Shown here: piece by piece, positions 1-8,547 of the stretch
Layout of the letters: each line of letters starts with the position of its first letter
Position numbering within the stretch: position 1 is the first letter of the stretch
Origin: Candidatus Hydrogenedentota bacterium
Lineage (GTDB): Bacteria > Hydrogenedentota > Hydrogenedentia > Hydrogenedentales > SLHB01
Direction: 5' to 3'
DNA length: 64,000 nucleotides
Assembly (NCBI GenBank): GCA_020849535.1
Contig: JADLGB010000154.1
Location: 1-64,000, forward strand
The notes under the pieces: model-generated
Told to the model about the DNA's origin: nothing
The model's input: only the letters and a program-made list of their open reading frames with translations
Database searches by the model: none
Translations under genes and position numbers: made by a program

Positions 1-136
1 GTTACATATCAAACTACTATTACTTCGCAGATCGATCCCTCCTGGGAATTCACGCGGGATACACGGGGTCACGGATGCGCAAGCGCAGCTAGGGGTGCCA
101 AACTTTTAATGCGATTGCCCTGGTCCCGGGTTCCTT

Positions 137-169
137 TTGACATTGACGGTTGTGGGAATGTGCTACACT
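137..169 (+). promoter_or_regulatory. possible promoter of the first gene
   Basis: A -10-like TACACT (164-169) lies downstream of two overlapping -35-like elements, TTGACA (137-142, 21-nt spacer) and TTGACG (143-148, 15-nt spacer). Neither spacer is ideal, so this is a weak call. Nothing else is evident in bases 1-136. Confidence 0.3.
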
Positions 170-232
170 TCTTTCGCATCATCGGTCCTTTCTGGAATCG
201 CCCGCGCACGTCATGGGGAGAACGATACTGTT

Positions 233-1039
233 ATGTCTGCGGCAAATGCATTTCGCGCTTTGCTTCTGTACGCCGTATGCGCCTCAAGTCAGGCCGATGC
301 AGCCCCGGAAGGTGACGCCGAACTGATCGCGTTGGTAGCGGATCCGTATCTCACGTATGAGGAAGTGCTGACAGGATTTGGAGAACTCGAAGATGCCTTG
401 GCCGAGCGGGGTGATGCGCGCGTGGTTTTCGCGGCGGTGTACCGGACCATCACCGAAGATGCGGTCGCCGGGATTGACGATGGGTACTTCGATAACCCGG
501 AATGGACCAGCGCGTTTCTGCTGGCGTTTGCGAATCTGTACCGCGAGGCCTTTCTTGACTACGAGAGCGGACGGCTGGACGAAGTCCCAGAAGCGTGGCA
601 GGTTGCGTTCGATGCCGCGAAAACGGACGGGGTCAGTGTCTTTCAACACGCCTTGCTCGGCATTCACGCGCACATCAACCGCGATTTCCCTTATGCGATT
701 GCCGAGGTCACGCCACCGGAGGATCGTGCGAAGCGATATCCGGATTATCTCGCCACCAACCGGTTCCTGCTCACGACAATCCAAGATGTGGAGGAATTGT
801 TGGGGACGATTTACGACCCGGACCTGGGTGCACTCGACGATGCGCTGGCGGGCTTCGACGAGTCCCTCCTGGCGGCGGTGCTGACGCAATGGCGATTACG
901 TGCCTGGCGGACTGCGGCGCTGTTTGATGGGAGCCGTCCTCCGTGGGTGGAACGCGCCGCGACGACGGCGCTGAACCGAATCACTGGCCAGAGAGCACAC
1001 CTAATCCTGGGTGGATCGAGGCAGAGTCTCCAGAGATAG
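233..1039 (+). CDS. exported DUF5995-family protein
   Basis: This 268-aa protein starts with a short hydrophobic stretch (MSAANAFRALLLYAVCASSQ) that looks like a signal peptide. The body resembles the DUF5995 family, whose hallmark is a HALLGxxAHINxD-like motif, seen here as HALLGIHAHINRDF at about residue 140. The family is largely alpha-helical and uncharacterised; conserved His and Asp residues suggest a metal site, which is inference. The ATG at 233 was chosen over the in-frame start at 137 because GGGGAG (215-220) lies upstream and the signal peptide begins there. It stands alone, followed by a repeat-rich intergenic region. No specific function can be assigned. Confidence 0.7.
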   Translation: MSAANAFRALLLYAVCASSQADAAPEGDAELIALVADPYLTYEEVLTGFGELEDALAERGDARVVFAAVYRTITEDAVAGIDDGYFDNPEWTSAFLLAFANLYREAFLDYESGRLDEVPEAWQVAFDAAKTDGVSVFQHALLGIHAHINRDFPYAIAEVTPPEDRAKRYPDYLATNRFLLTTIQDVEELLGTIYDPDLGALDDALAGFDESLLAAVLTQWRLRAWRTAALFDGSRPPWVERAATTALNRITGQRAHLILGGSRQSLQR

Positions 1040-1067
1040 CGGCCACCCCGACGAAGAGTCAAGAAGG

Positions 1068-1101
1068 TTCACCACGAAACACACGAAAGTCACGAAAGAA
1101 G
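1068..1101 (+). repeat. ACGAAA 9-nt periodic intergenic repeat
   Basis: ACGAAA recurs three times at exact 9-nt spacing after a TTCACC lead-in. A related array in the opposite orientation lies at 1357-1386, so the two form an inverted pair bracketing about 250 nt. The motif does not belong to any ORF I can support. The intergenic stretch 1040-1521 holds this array, the 1198-1223 array and a palindromic element, and no gene. Confidence 0.6.
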
Positions 1102-1197
1102 TGCAAGAAGTGAGTCTTCGCCGCGAGCCGCGGAATCAGGAATTGAAGAATGCGCCGAGTGGGCATGGGCATCCTACCTGCAAATCCTAATTGCATA

Positions 1198-1223
1198 TTA
1201 ACGCAGAGGCGCAGAGATTGCAG
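1198..1223 (+). repeat. GCAGAG 8-9-nt periodic intergenic repeat
   Basis: GCAGAG-type units recur three times (AACGCAGAGGCGCAGAG followed by ATTGCAGAAG). It sits between the two inverted ACGAAA/TTCGTG arrays and appears to be another dispersed periodic repeat. No coding potential was recognised. Confidence 0.45.
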
Positions 1224-1323
1224 AAGCAGCGATTCGAATAGAGTATGTCTCTTTGCTCTGCTTCATTTTTCCCAGGCCCGCCTCAGCCTCACGCGCTGGC
1301 CCGGCCCAGCATGGAGCGAAAGA

Positions 1324-1356
1324 CGTGTGGCATAGGCGCCCTCGCCTGTGCTCTTC
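1324..1356 (+). repeat. dispersed palindromic (REP-like) element, copy A
   Basis: A 33-nt unit whose core, CATAGGCG-CCCT-CGCCTGTG (1331-1350), folds into an 8-bp stem (one G-T pair) with a 4-nt loop. The whole unit recurs in inverted orientation at 13949-13981 with all 33 positions identical, and as variants at 14068-14110 and 14199-14239. Confidence 0.75.
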
Positions 1357-1386
1357 CCTTCGTGTCCTTCGTGGCTTCGTGGTGAA
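1357..1386 (-). repeat. TTCGTG periodic repeat, inverted relative to 1068-1101
   Basis: TTCGTG recurs three times at 8-9-nt steps and ends in GGTGAA, the reverse complement of the TTCACC lead of the 1068-1101 array. It directly abuts palindromic element copy A. Confidence 0.55.
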
Positions 1387-1521
1387 TTCTTCTCTGGTGA
1401 GTTCTTCTCTTGCACGGGATCGCGGTTCGTGCTAGGCTCCGCGTCGCGTTGGGCGCTTGCAAGGCCGCCGGACGCTTGCCAGATCAGCATTTCTCTCGTC
1501 ACACAAGGGAAATCACTATTC

Positions 1522-4518
1522 ATGAAGACCGTAATCGCGCGCATGATGTTTATCCCTTTCTTCCTTTGCTTTCTAGCGCTGGCGCAGGAGACGCCTGGCG
1601 AAGACAGCGCCGATAAGGATTACAGCGCGGAACTAATCCGCATCCCCCCGACAGAACCCGCAGACGCGCTCTCGACATTTCAGGTGCATCCGGATTTCCG
1701 CATGGAGCTTGTTGCCGCGGAGCCGCTGGTACGCGATCCCATTGCCATGGCCTTTGATGAACGCGGCCGCCTCTTCGTGGTGGAGATGCGGGGCTATTCA
1801 GAGGAGCGCGATGAGAACATCGGCGAGATCCGCATGCTGGAGGACGGCAATGGGGACGGCGTATACGACACGGCTTCCTCGTATGTGGACGGATTGGCGT
1901 GGCCGACCGCGGTTGCGTGTTACGACGGCGGCGTCTTTGTGGGCGTGCCGCCAGACATCCTGTTCTGCAAGGACACGGACGGGGATGGGCGCGCGGATGT
2001 TCGCGAGGTCGTCTACACGGGCTTCCATCTCACCAACGTGCAAGGCCTGTTGAACACCTTCCTGTGGGGACTCGACAATCGCATTCACGGCGCGACGAGC
2101 AGTTCCGGGGCCGATGTGCAGCTCGCGAGCGATCTGGCGAAAGCGACCGTGCCACTTCGCGGCCGGGACTTCTCGTTCGATCCGCGAACCAAAGACTTCC
2201 GGCCAGAAAGCGGCGGTGCGCAGCACGGCATGAGCTTCGACGACTGGGGCCACAGGTTCGTCTGTTCGAACAGCGACCACATTCAGTTGGTCATGTTCGA
2301 CGATCAATACGTTTTCCGCAATCCCTATCTGGCCGCGCCGAGTCCGCGCATCAGCATCGCGCCGGACGGGCCGGCGGCCGACGTCTACCGGATCAGCCCC
2401 GTCGAACCGTGGCGCATCGTGCGGACGCGTCTCCGCGTCAAAGGGATTGTGGAAGGTCCCGTGGAAGGAGGTGGAAAGGCCGCGGGGTATTTCACGAGTG
2501 CCACGGGAATCACGATTTACCGGGGCGACGCGTGGCCCGCGGAGTATCGCGGCCAGGCCTTCATCGGCGATGTCGGGGGGAACCTCATTCATCGCAAAGT
2601 ACTGAGCGATGATGGCGTGGCGCTCACGGCGCACCGGGCGAAGGGCGAAGAGAAGACGGAGTTCGTCGCATCGACGGACATTTGGTTCCGGCCGGTGCAA
2701 TTTGCGAATGGACCCGACGGCGCGCTGTATGTGGCCGACATGTACCGGGAGATCATCGAGCATCCCGACAGCCTTCCGCCGGTGATCAAGAGGCACCTCG
2801 ACCTGACCAGCGGGCGCGACCGCGGGCGCATCTACCGGATTGTCCCGCGCGCATTTAAGCAGCCCGCGATTCCGGACCTGGGCAAGGCCTCCGCGATCGA
2901 GCTGGCGGCGCTGCTCGAGCACCCCAACGCGTGGCACCGGGAAACAGCCGCGCGCTTGCTGTACGAGCGGCAGGACGCGTCGTGCGTGCCCGCAATCCAG
3001 CGGATGGCGGTGGAGTCCGGCAGCGAATCGGGCCGCGTGCAGGCGCTCTATTCACTTTCCGGTTTGCGGGCGCTGACTCCGGAGGTTCTGCTTCAGGGCC
3101 TCATGGATGCCAGCGCCGTTGGGCGGGCCCACGCCGTGCGCCTATCGGAGCCATTGCTGAAGGACTCCCGTGAGTTAAGCGAGAAGATGTGCGCCCTGGC
3201 TGATGACTCCGACATCCGCGTCCGTTATCAGGTTGCGTTCTCTCTTGGTGAAATGGGAGGCGCGGAACGGAATGCCGCGCTCGCGCAACTCGCCAAGCAA
3301 GACGGAGAGGACACCTGGTTTCGACTGGCGATCTTGAGTTCGGCCGTGTCGGGCTCCGGCGAAGTCTTCTCGCTGCTTGCCGCCGATTCGGCCTATCGGA
3401 GCGGCGGCACGGGCAAGGAGTTTCTGGAAGCGCTGGCGAAGCAGACAGGTTCGACGGGCCAGGACGGTGATGTGGCCCGCGCGCTGGAGACTATCGACGC
3501 GCTTCCCGCAGAAGAGGACGGCCTTGCGCGGAGCGCCGTGCGGGGTATCATCCAGGGCATGAAGCAAGCGGGCCGGGGGGCCGAATCTCAGGCGATTCTC
3601 GCACGGAGCCAACGCGCGGAAGCGCTGCTTGCCAGTCTTTTGGAGTCCGCCCGCCGCGAGGCAGTGGATGCTCAGAAGGACGTTGCAGTACGCGCGGATG
3701 CGATACAGACACTTGGATTCGACACATTTGAGCATAACCGCGAACTGTTGCCTCCGCTTATCGCGGAGCATGAGCCCGCGGAAGTTCAGAGCGCCGCGTT
3801 GGACACGTTACGCTCGTTTGACCAAGCGGAAGTCGCGGACATCATCCTGAACGCGTGGGGAGGACTCACTCCGCAGGTGCGTGCCCAGGCCGTCGAGGCC
3901 CTGTTTTCGCGGACGTCATGGATTGCGCGTCTTATCGATGCCATCGAACGCGGTTCGTTCGATCCCAGGAACCTAGACTCGACGCGCGTCCGCGCGCTTC
4001 AATCCCATGTCGACACCGGCATTCGCGAGCGCGCGACGACACTGCTGGCGGGTCTCTCGCTGGGATCGCGGCAAGACGTGGTCGACGCCTGTCAGGACGT
4101 TCTCACAATGAGCGGCGATCGCGAGCGCGGAAAGACGCTATTCGTCGAGAACTGCAGCAAATGTCATCGTCTGCAGGGGGTGGGACACGAAGTGGGCCCG
4201 GACCTCTCCACAGTCGCCCAGGCGGGTCCCGACAAGATCCTCGTCAATGTACTCGACCCCAATCGCGAGGTGAATCCGCAGTACGTCAACTACACTATCG
4301 AGACCGGTGATTGGGAGTCGCATAGCGGCATCATCGCGTCGGAAACAGCGACGAGCATCACCATGAAACGCGCGGATGGAGAAACCGACACCATTCTGCG
4401 CGTGAATATTCAGTCCATAAAGAGCGATAATCTGTCTATCATGCCCGAGGGGTGGGAGCAGACGATTGACAAGCAGGGCTTGGCGGATCTGATCGCCTAT
4501 CTCACGGCGTTGGAGTAG
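1522..4518 (+). CDS. PVC-type membrane-bound dehydrogenase: beta-propeller, HEAT repeats, cytochrome c
   Basis: This 998-aa exported protein starts at ATG 1522 with a signal peptide (MKTVIARMMFIPFFLCFLAL). Residues about 55-440 match the N-terminal beta-propeller of PVC-type dehydrogenases (DGNGDG and DTDGDG Asp-rich turns, HGMSFDDWGHRF). Residues about 445-850 are alpha-helical HEAT-like repeats. The C-terminal 130 residues are a cytochrome c module with haem motif CSKCH (first Cys at about 878). The family is abundant in planctomycetes and relatives and is thought to oxidise sugars or alcohols in the periplasm, passing electrons to the fused cytochrome; the substrate is unknown. It is followed closely by a lipoprotein gene and an amidohydrolase gene, suggesting a catabolic operon. 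The in-frame start at 1348 was rejected because that region is intergenic repeat. Confidence 0.88.
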   Translation: MKTVIARMMFIPFFLCFLALAQETPGEDSADKDYSAELIRIPPTEPADALSTFQVHPDFRMELVAAEPLVRDPIAMAFDERGRLFVVEMRGYSEERDENIGEIRMLEDGNGDGVYDTASSYVDGLAWPTAVACYDGGVFVGVPPDILFCKDTDGDGRADVREVVYTGFHLTNVQGLLNTFLWGLDNRIHGATSSSGADVQLASDLAKATVPLRGRDFSFDPRTKDFRPESGGAQHGMSFDDWGHRFVCSNSDHIQLVMFDDQYVFRNPYLAAPSPRISIAPDGPAADVYRISPVEPWRIVRTRLRVKGIVEGPVEGGGKAAGYFTSATGITIYRGDAWPAEYRGQAFIGDVGGNLIHRKVLSDDGVALTAHRAKGEEKTEFVASTDIWFRPVQFANGPDGALYVADMYREIIEHPDSLPPVIKRHLDLTSGRDRGRIYRIVPRAFKQPAIPDLGKASAIELAALLEHPNAWHRETAARLLYERQDASCVPAIQRMAVESGSESGRVQALYSLSGLRALTPEVLLQGLMDASAVGRAHAVRLSEPLLKDSRELSEKMCALADDSDIRVRYQVAFSLGEMGGAERNAALAQLAKQDGEDTWFRLAILSSAVSGSGEVFSLLAADSAYRSGGTGKEFLEALAKQTGSTGQDGDVARALETIDALPAEEDGLARSAVRGIIQGMKQAGRGAESQAILARSQRAEALLASLLESARREAVDAQKDVAVRADAIQTLGFDTFEHNRELLPPLIAEHEPAEVQSAALDTLRSFDQAEVADIILNAWGGLTPQVRAQAVEALFSRTSWIARLIDAIERGSFDPRNLDSTRVRALQSHVDTGIRERATTLLAGLSLGSRQDVVDACQDVLTMSGDRERGKTLFVENCSKCHRLQGVGHEVGPDLSTVAQAGPDKILVNVLDPNREVNPQYVNYTIETGDWESHSGIIASETATSITMKRADGETDTILRVNIQSIKSDNLSIMPEGWEQTIDKQGLADLIAYLTALE

Positions 4519-4541
4519 GCTGGCACGAAAGGATTGACCGG

Positions 4542-5267
4542 ATGAAGGTGGATTCGCGTTTGAGTTGCCGTGCGGCACGGATACTGCGCGTCACCTTGAT
4601 ACTAGCCGTGATGGCGCAGACCGGGTGTTGGATCCCCCGCGGCGCCCCGCCGTCCGGTACAGCGCCAGAGCAGGCGGGACCACCAGTGGTGTCGCTCGCG
4701 GAGGAACTCACCGTGCCGCCCGACTTCGCCGCACGTGCCCAATCCCCGCAGTTCCAGGAGGGCCTGAAGGCTCTCAGCAGCGCCAGTGGATTGCAGTTCG
4801 CGCCTTCCACAGAACTTGCCGGGGCGTACATGGCCACGGCACCCTACGAAAAGGCCGAGGCCAATCTCGTCCAATGGCACCAGGCGGCCGGGAAGTCTGG
4901 AGTCTTCTTGATACGAAATGGTATGAACTTCGGAATCGGAGGCAGTCCCGACACGCTGCTCGCACTGCCTTGCACTGACAAGTTTGAAGTCTTGCAGATC
5001 ATCGGGACGGATGGCATCAACTTCGATCTAGATAACGCAAAGGTCATTGCCTGGTTGCGGGAGTTGGACCGCGAGAATCCGTTTGTGCTTACAGGCGCCG
5101 GACTCGATTATCTGGAGGGCTATTTTGTTTCCGCGCCAAAGGACACGCAGGCGCTTGCTCGGAAGATGTACGAGTTTTGTCCGGACATTGTGGATCAGGG
5201 AGTGGGCGACGTGGGAGCGTTGGCTGGGGAGCTTGCCACGGGCAAGCTATACTTCTGGTGGGATTGA
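4542..5267 (+). CDS. lipoprotein with DUF4253-like C-terminus
   Basis: This 241-aa protein has a lipoprotein signal ending AQTGC (lipid-accepting Cys29), so it is probably membrane-anchored. The C-terminal ~90 residues, including FVLTGAGLDYLEGYF, YEFCPDIVDQGVGDVGALA and the terminal LYFWWD, resemble DUF4253, a small domain of unknown function usually found in cytosolic proteins. The assignment rests on recalled motifs. It lies 23 nt after the dehydrogenase gene and 4 nt before the amidohydrolase gene, so co-transcription is likely. Confidence 0.7.
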   Translation: MKVDSRLSCRAARILRVTLILAVMAQTGCWIPRGAPPSGTAPEQAGPPVVSLAEELTVPPDFAARAQSPQFQEGLKALSSASGLQFAPSTELAGAYMATAPYEKAEANLVQWHQAAGKSGVFLIRNGMNFGIGGSPDTLLALPCTDKFEVLQIIGTDGINFDLDNAKVIAWLRELDRENPFVLTGAGLDYLEGYFVSAPKDTQALARKMYEFCPDIVDQGVGDVGALAGELATGKLYFWWD

Positions 5268-5271
5268 ACAT

Positions 5272-6252
5272 ATGAATCGCGAATTCAAAACGCCTGCGGC
5301 CTGTCAACCTTCACGCCGCGAGTTCCTCGAAAAGGCAGGCCGGACGTCGCTCGGACTGGCGGTGGCTACCGCGACTCTCGCCCACGCGCAAGAAGGAGCG
5401 CGTGTAACGCAGGGCCCCTTCATCGATGTGCACACACACATCACCCAGAAGTGGGGCAAGGCGCCTGAGCTGACGGCCGAGGGGCTGCTTGCCTGGATGG
5501 ACAGTCGCGGCATCTTGCAGGCTGTTGTCCTGCCGTTGGTGTCTCCGGAATCGTGGGATCACCCGCTTACGACCGATTTCGTTCTGCGCGTGACGGAGCC
5601 GTATCGGGACCGACTGATACCGTTCTGTTCGATCGATCCGCGCGTCCCAAACCTCAGTGGATACCAGGCGAAGGTGGATTTGCTGAAACGGTACATTGAC
5701 GCGGGCGCGAAAGGTTTCGGGGAACACAAGTGCGGGGTCCCCATCGATGATTCAGGCAACATGGAGTTGTTCAAAGCCTGCGCGGAACTCCGGCTTCCGG
5801 TTCTGTTCCACATGGACAACGAGCGGAACATGGACACTCCCGGCCTGCCGGGTCTCGCACGCGTGCTCGAGCAGAACCCCGAGGGCGTGTTCATCGGCCA
5901 CGCCAACGGCTGGTGGGCGTCTATCTCGGGTGACGCCACCCAAAAGGATATGCACGATTATCCGCGTCGTCCCGTCATGCCGGGTGGCGCCATCGACGCG
6001 CTGATGGATCGGTTTCCGAATCTGTACGGAGATTTGTCGGCAGGAAGCGGGGCCAACGCGATCCAGCGCGATATCGAGTTCGGCCGCGCATTTGTGTTGC
6101 GCCGCGCGGACCGGCTTCTGTTTGGGACGGACTATCTCTCGCCCGGACAGGAAATACCGCAGTTCGATCTCCTGCGTGAGCTGGACTTGCCCGTTGACGC
6201 GTGGGAGAAGGTCGCGTGCGGCAATGCGCGCAAGGTGCTGGGTCTGGCCTGA
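5272..6252 (+). CDS. TAT-exported amidohydrolase (amidohydrolase_2 family)
   Basis: This 326-aa metal-dependent hydrolase starts at ATG 5272, four nt after the preceding stop. The N-terminus carries a twin-arginine signal (PSRREFLEKAG, then a hydrophobic stretch ending AHAQ). The mature part is a TIM-barrel amidohydrolase with the HxH metal motif FIDVHTHI, a later His in LFHMDNE, GHANGWW, and the C-terminal Asp in FGTDYLSPGQ. The family includes decarboxylases, lactonases and hydrolases, and the substrate cannot be read from sequence. Export fits with the neighbouring periplasmic dehydrogenase and lipoprotein. It converges on the SRPBCC gene with only 5 nt between stops. Confidence 0.85.
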   Translation: MNREFKTPAACQPSRREFLEKAGRTSLGLAVATATLAHAQEGARVTQGPFIDVHTHITQKWGKAPELTAEGLLAWMDSRGILQAVVLPLVSPESWDHPLTTDFVLRVTEPYRDRLIPFCSIDPRVPNLSGYQAKVDLLKRYIDAGAKGFGEHKCGVPIDDSGNMELFKACAELRLPVLFHMDNERNMDTPGLPGLARVLEQNPEGVFIGHANGWWASISGDATQKDMHDYPRRPVMPGGAIDALMDRFPNLYGDLSAGSGANAIQRDIEFGRAFVLRRADRLLFGTDYLSPGQEIPQFDLLRELDLPVDAWEKVACGNARKVLGLA

Positions 6253-6257
6253 CCCTG

Positions 6258-6710
6258 CTATGAGAAGACCTGTTTAATCACCTGGGCGCGGTGGTCGAAG
6301 ATATCGTCCAGCCGCCGCCGTACGTATACGGCGTGGGCCACGTCGCCCAGGGGTCCGTAGGGCAGCACGTAGCGGACCTCGTCTCCGATCACGGTTCCGT
6401 GGTCGTCCTCCCTGAAGGTATGCGTGTGATGCCAGAAGAGGTAAGGGCCCTTGAGTTGCTCATCGACGAAGCAGCAAGGCGGGTCGAAGCGGGAAATGAG
6501 CGTGCGCCAATGGATGGGCATCCCCATCATGCGCAGCGTGTAATCGATAAGCGCGCCTTCTTTCATCGTGACCGGGGACGGCGTGAGGATTTGGAAACCC
6601 AGCGAGGGCGGCGTGATCCGCGCCAGGTTTTCCGGACACGCGAAGAAGGCGAAGACCTCGTCCACCGGATAAGGCACTCGTTGTTCTCGTTGCAGCACGT
6701 GGAGTTTCAT
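6258..6710 (-). CDS. SRPBCC-family ligand-binding protein
   Basis: This 150-aa cytosolic protein has the START/SRPBCC pattern: N-terminal beta strand followed by VPYPVDEVFAFFACPENLARITPPSLGF, a GALIDYTLRMMGMPIHWRT strand pair, and a C-terminal helix ending RRRLDDIFDHRAQVI. The family binds hydrophobic ligands; the ligand here is unknown. It lies 47 nt downstream of the thioredoxin-fold gene at the distal end of the tetrapyrrole operon and may be the last cistron. Confidence 0.85.
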   Translation of the reverse strand: MKLHVLQREQRVPYPVDEVFAFFACPENLARITPPSLGFQILTPSPVTMKEGALIDYTLRMMGMPIHWRTLISRFDPPCCFVDEQLKGPYLFWHHTHTFREDDHGTVIGDEVRYVLPYGPLGDVAHAVYVRRRLDDIFDHRAQVIKQVFS

Positions 6711-6757
6711 GCGGAATCACACCGCTCCTCTCGCCGGTTCGTCATGTTCCCGAGAAT

Positions 6758-7360
6758 TCAGGTGTCAGTCTTCGGGCGGTGAAGCCGGTCTATCTCGGCG
6801 TACAGTTGCTTCAGGAGTGAATCGTTTGCCGCTCCTTGAAGGGTCAAGCAAATGCCCCCATCCTTGTTTACGACAAAGACATTCACCTTCCCTGGGGCGC
6901 AGACGAAGTCCCCGCACACCGCCCCGTCCCAATCCAGCATGATGGGATGTTCCGCACTGCGTTTGATGAAGAACCGTACCGTGCCCCGCAGGAATGCCGG
7001 CACCGCGCTCAGATCGGCCACGCCGTCGATATCGATGCGATCCTGAAACCGCTCGTGAAGCGGAACCACCCACGTCGAGACCTGTTTTGACCCCTCCTTG
7101 TCGGCGATGAGGAGCACCGCAACCTTCTCTCGCGGGTATGCGTACTGGTGCGTGGTCCCGAACTGGTCCTGAAGCTCGAATTCGGGGGCGCGCGAGGTGT
7201 CGGCAGGCTCTGGATTGGCGGCTTGACTTGTTACAGCTTTTTCAAGCGCTTCATCGCAGGGGCTGGCGGCTGCCAGCAGCGCGAGCAGGAGCAGCGGGCG
7301 CGCGCAACGGCCTATTTGCTGATCGACGAGGGCCACCTCACACCGCCTACAGACCCGCAA
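6758..7360 (-). CDS. exported thioredoxin-fold protein without catalytic CxxC
   Basis: About 200 aa with an N-terminal hydrophobic segment (LLLLALLAAASPC) and a redoxin-like core: FELQDQFGTTHQYAY, then VAVLLIADKEGSKQVSTW and a C-terminal VNVFVVNKDGGICLTLQG strand pair. The usual CxxC at the end of the first strand is absent, so a redox role like peroxiredoxin or TlpA is doubtful; it resembles YtfJ-type periplasmic proteins. The start is uncertain: TTG at 7360 overlaps the upstream small gene by 14 nt, while an in-frame GTG at 7336 would begin 11 nt after that gene's stop. Its place in the haem operon suggests a role in haem or cytochrome handling, by context only. Confidence 0.65.
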   Translation of the reverse strand: MRVCRRCEVALVDQQIGRCARPLLLLALLAAASPCDEALEKAVTSQAANPEPADTSRAPEFELQDQFGTTHQYAYPREKVAVLLIADKEGSKQVSTWVVPLHERFQDRIDIDGVADLSAVPAFLRGTVRFFIKRSAEHPIMLDWDGAVCGDFVCAPGKVNVFVVNKDGGICLTLQGAANDSLLKQLYAEIDRLHRPKTDT

Positions 7361-7514
7361 AGAGGGTCATGAGATCGATGATGAAAAAGAAGATCCGATA
7401 CAACTCCGCGCGGAAGTAGGTGAGGATCTCGCCGGCGATTTCCACGAAGTTGAAGAAGTCGGAGAGTTGGGCCTTCATGGGGAGCGATTCGCGTCGAAGA
7501 GTAGTCCGCGTCAT
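7347..7514 (-). CDS. 55-aa hydrophobic small protein between hemB and the thioredoxin-fold gene
   Basis: This short ORF starts at ATG 7514 behind a near-perfect Shine-Dalgarno AGGAGG with a 9-nt spacer, 33 nt after the hemB stop. It encodes 55 aa: a basic N-terminus (MTRTTLRRESLPMKAQLSDF) and a hydrophobic C-terminal segment (AELYRIFFFIIDLMTLFAGL) that could be one membrane helix. Aromatic residues are abundant. I recognise no family. The strong ribosome site, operon position and overlap with the next gene argue that it is translated. A membrane peptide associated with the haem enzymes or with the following exported protein is possible but unproven. Confidence 0.6.
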   Translation of the reverse strand: MTRTTLRRESLPMKAQLSDFFNFVEIAGEILTYFRAELYRIFFFIIDLMTLFAGL

Positions 7515-7547
7515 AGCGCAATTCCTCCTATAGTGAGCTTGGAGCCA

Positions 7548-8537
7548 TCAGCCGCGTAGCCACAGTGCCGCGTCTTTGGCCCAGTACGTGAGAATGAGCT
7601 TCGCGCCCGCCCGGCGGATGGCCGTGAGGATTTCGAGTGCCGCGCGCTTCTCCTCCAGCCAGCCGTTGGCGGCGGCCGCCTTGACCATGGAAAACTCCCC
7701 GGACACATGGTAGGCGGCAAGCGGGACCTCGAAATTGTCCGCCGCCATGCGAATGATGTCGAGATAGGGCAAGGCCGGTTTCACCATGACAATGTCCGCG
7801 CCCTCGTCGATGTCCAACGCGATTTCGCGCAACGCCTCACGCGCGTTGGGGGGATCCATCTGGTAGGTGGTGCGATCGCCGAATTGGGGTGGCGATTCCG
7901 CGGCGTCGCGGAAGGGTCCGTAGAAAGCGGACGCGTACTTGGCGCTGTAGGCCATGATGGGAATGTCCGGGAAGCCCGCTTCGTCCAGGCCATCGCGTAT
8001 GGCACCCACGCGGCCATCCATCATGTCGGAAGGGGCCACCATATCGGCACCGGCACGCGCGTGAGCCACGGCCTCTCGCGCGAGAAGCGGCAGCGTGGCG
8101 TCATTGTCGACATCGGGTTTTCCAGCGTGGCCGTGACCGATGACGCCACAGTGCCCGTGGTCCGTGTATTCGCAAAGGCACACGTCCGTGATGACGCACA
8201 GGTCCGGGCAGGCGCGTTTAAGGTGCTCGACGGCCCGGCACACGATCGCGTCCTCCGCATACGCACCGCTGCCATGGGCGTCCTTCGCCTCGGGTATTCC
8301 GAAGAGAATGACGGCGGGCACCCCCGCATCCACGAGACTTCTTGCCTCTTCCACCAGCGTGTCGACCGAGAACTGGAAGTTGCCCGGCATGGACGCGATG
8401 GCTTTCTTGATGCCTTGGCCTGGGCGCACGAACAGGGGCATGATCAGGTCGTCGGCCGACAAGGACGTCTCGCGCACCATGCGGCGCAGCACTGCGGATT
8501 GGCGGAGCCGCCGCATGCGAACTATCGGATAACTCAC
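7548..8537 (-). CDS. hemB: porphobilinogen synthase (delta-aminolevulinic acid dehydratase)
   Basis: This 329-aa cytosolic enzyme condenses two 5-aminolevulinate molecules to porphobilinogen. Visible features are the zinc-site cysteines in [14 protein letters not shown] (Cys120, 122, 130), the Schiff-base lysines in AYSAKYAS (Lys200) and [11 protein letters not shown] (Lys253), and normal family length. It starts with GTG at 8537. Its ribosome site GAGGAGGT contains the TGA stop of the upstream cobA-hemD gene, so translation is probably coupled. The Cys-rich loop marks it as a zinc-type rather than magnesium-only enzyme. Confidence 0.97.
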   Translation of the reverse strand: MSYPIVRMRRLRQSAVLRRMVRETSLSADDLIMPLFVRPGQGIKKAIASMPGNFQFSVDTLVEEARSLVDAGVPAVILFGIPEAKDAHGSGAYAEDAIVCRAVEHLKRACPDLCVITDVCLCEYTDHGHCGVIGHGHAGKPDVDNDATLPLLAREAVAHARAGADMVAPSDMMDGRVGAIRDGLDEAGFPDIPIMAYSAKYASAFYGPFRDAAESPPQFGDRTTYQMDPPNAREALREIALDIDEGADIVMVKPALPYLDIIRMAADNFEVPLAAYHVSGEFSMVKAAAANGWLEEKRAALEILTAIRRAGAKLILTYWAKDAALWLRG

Positions 8538-8547
8538 CGGTACCTCC

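Noticed and set aside
1798-2937. 379-codon minus-strand frame opposite the dehydrogenase
   Set aside because: The plus-strand gene has clear beta-propeller motifs throughout; the antisense frame has none.
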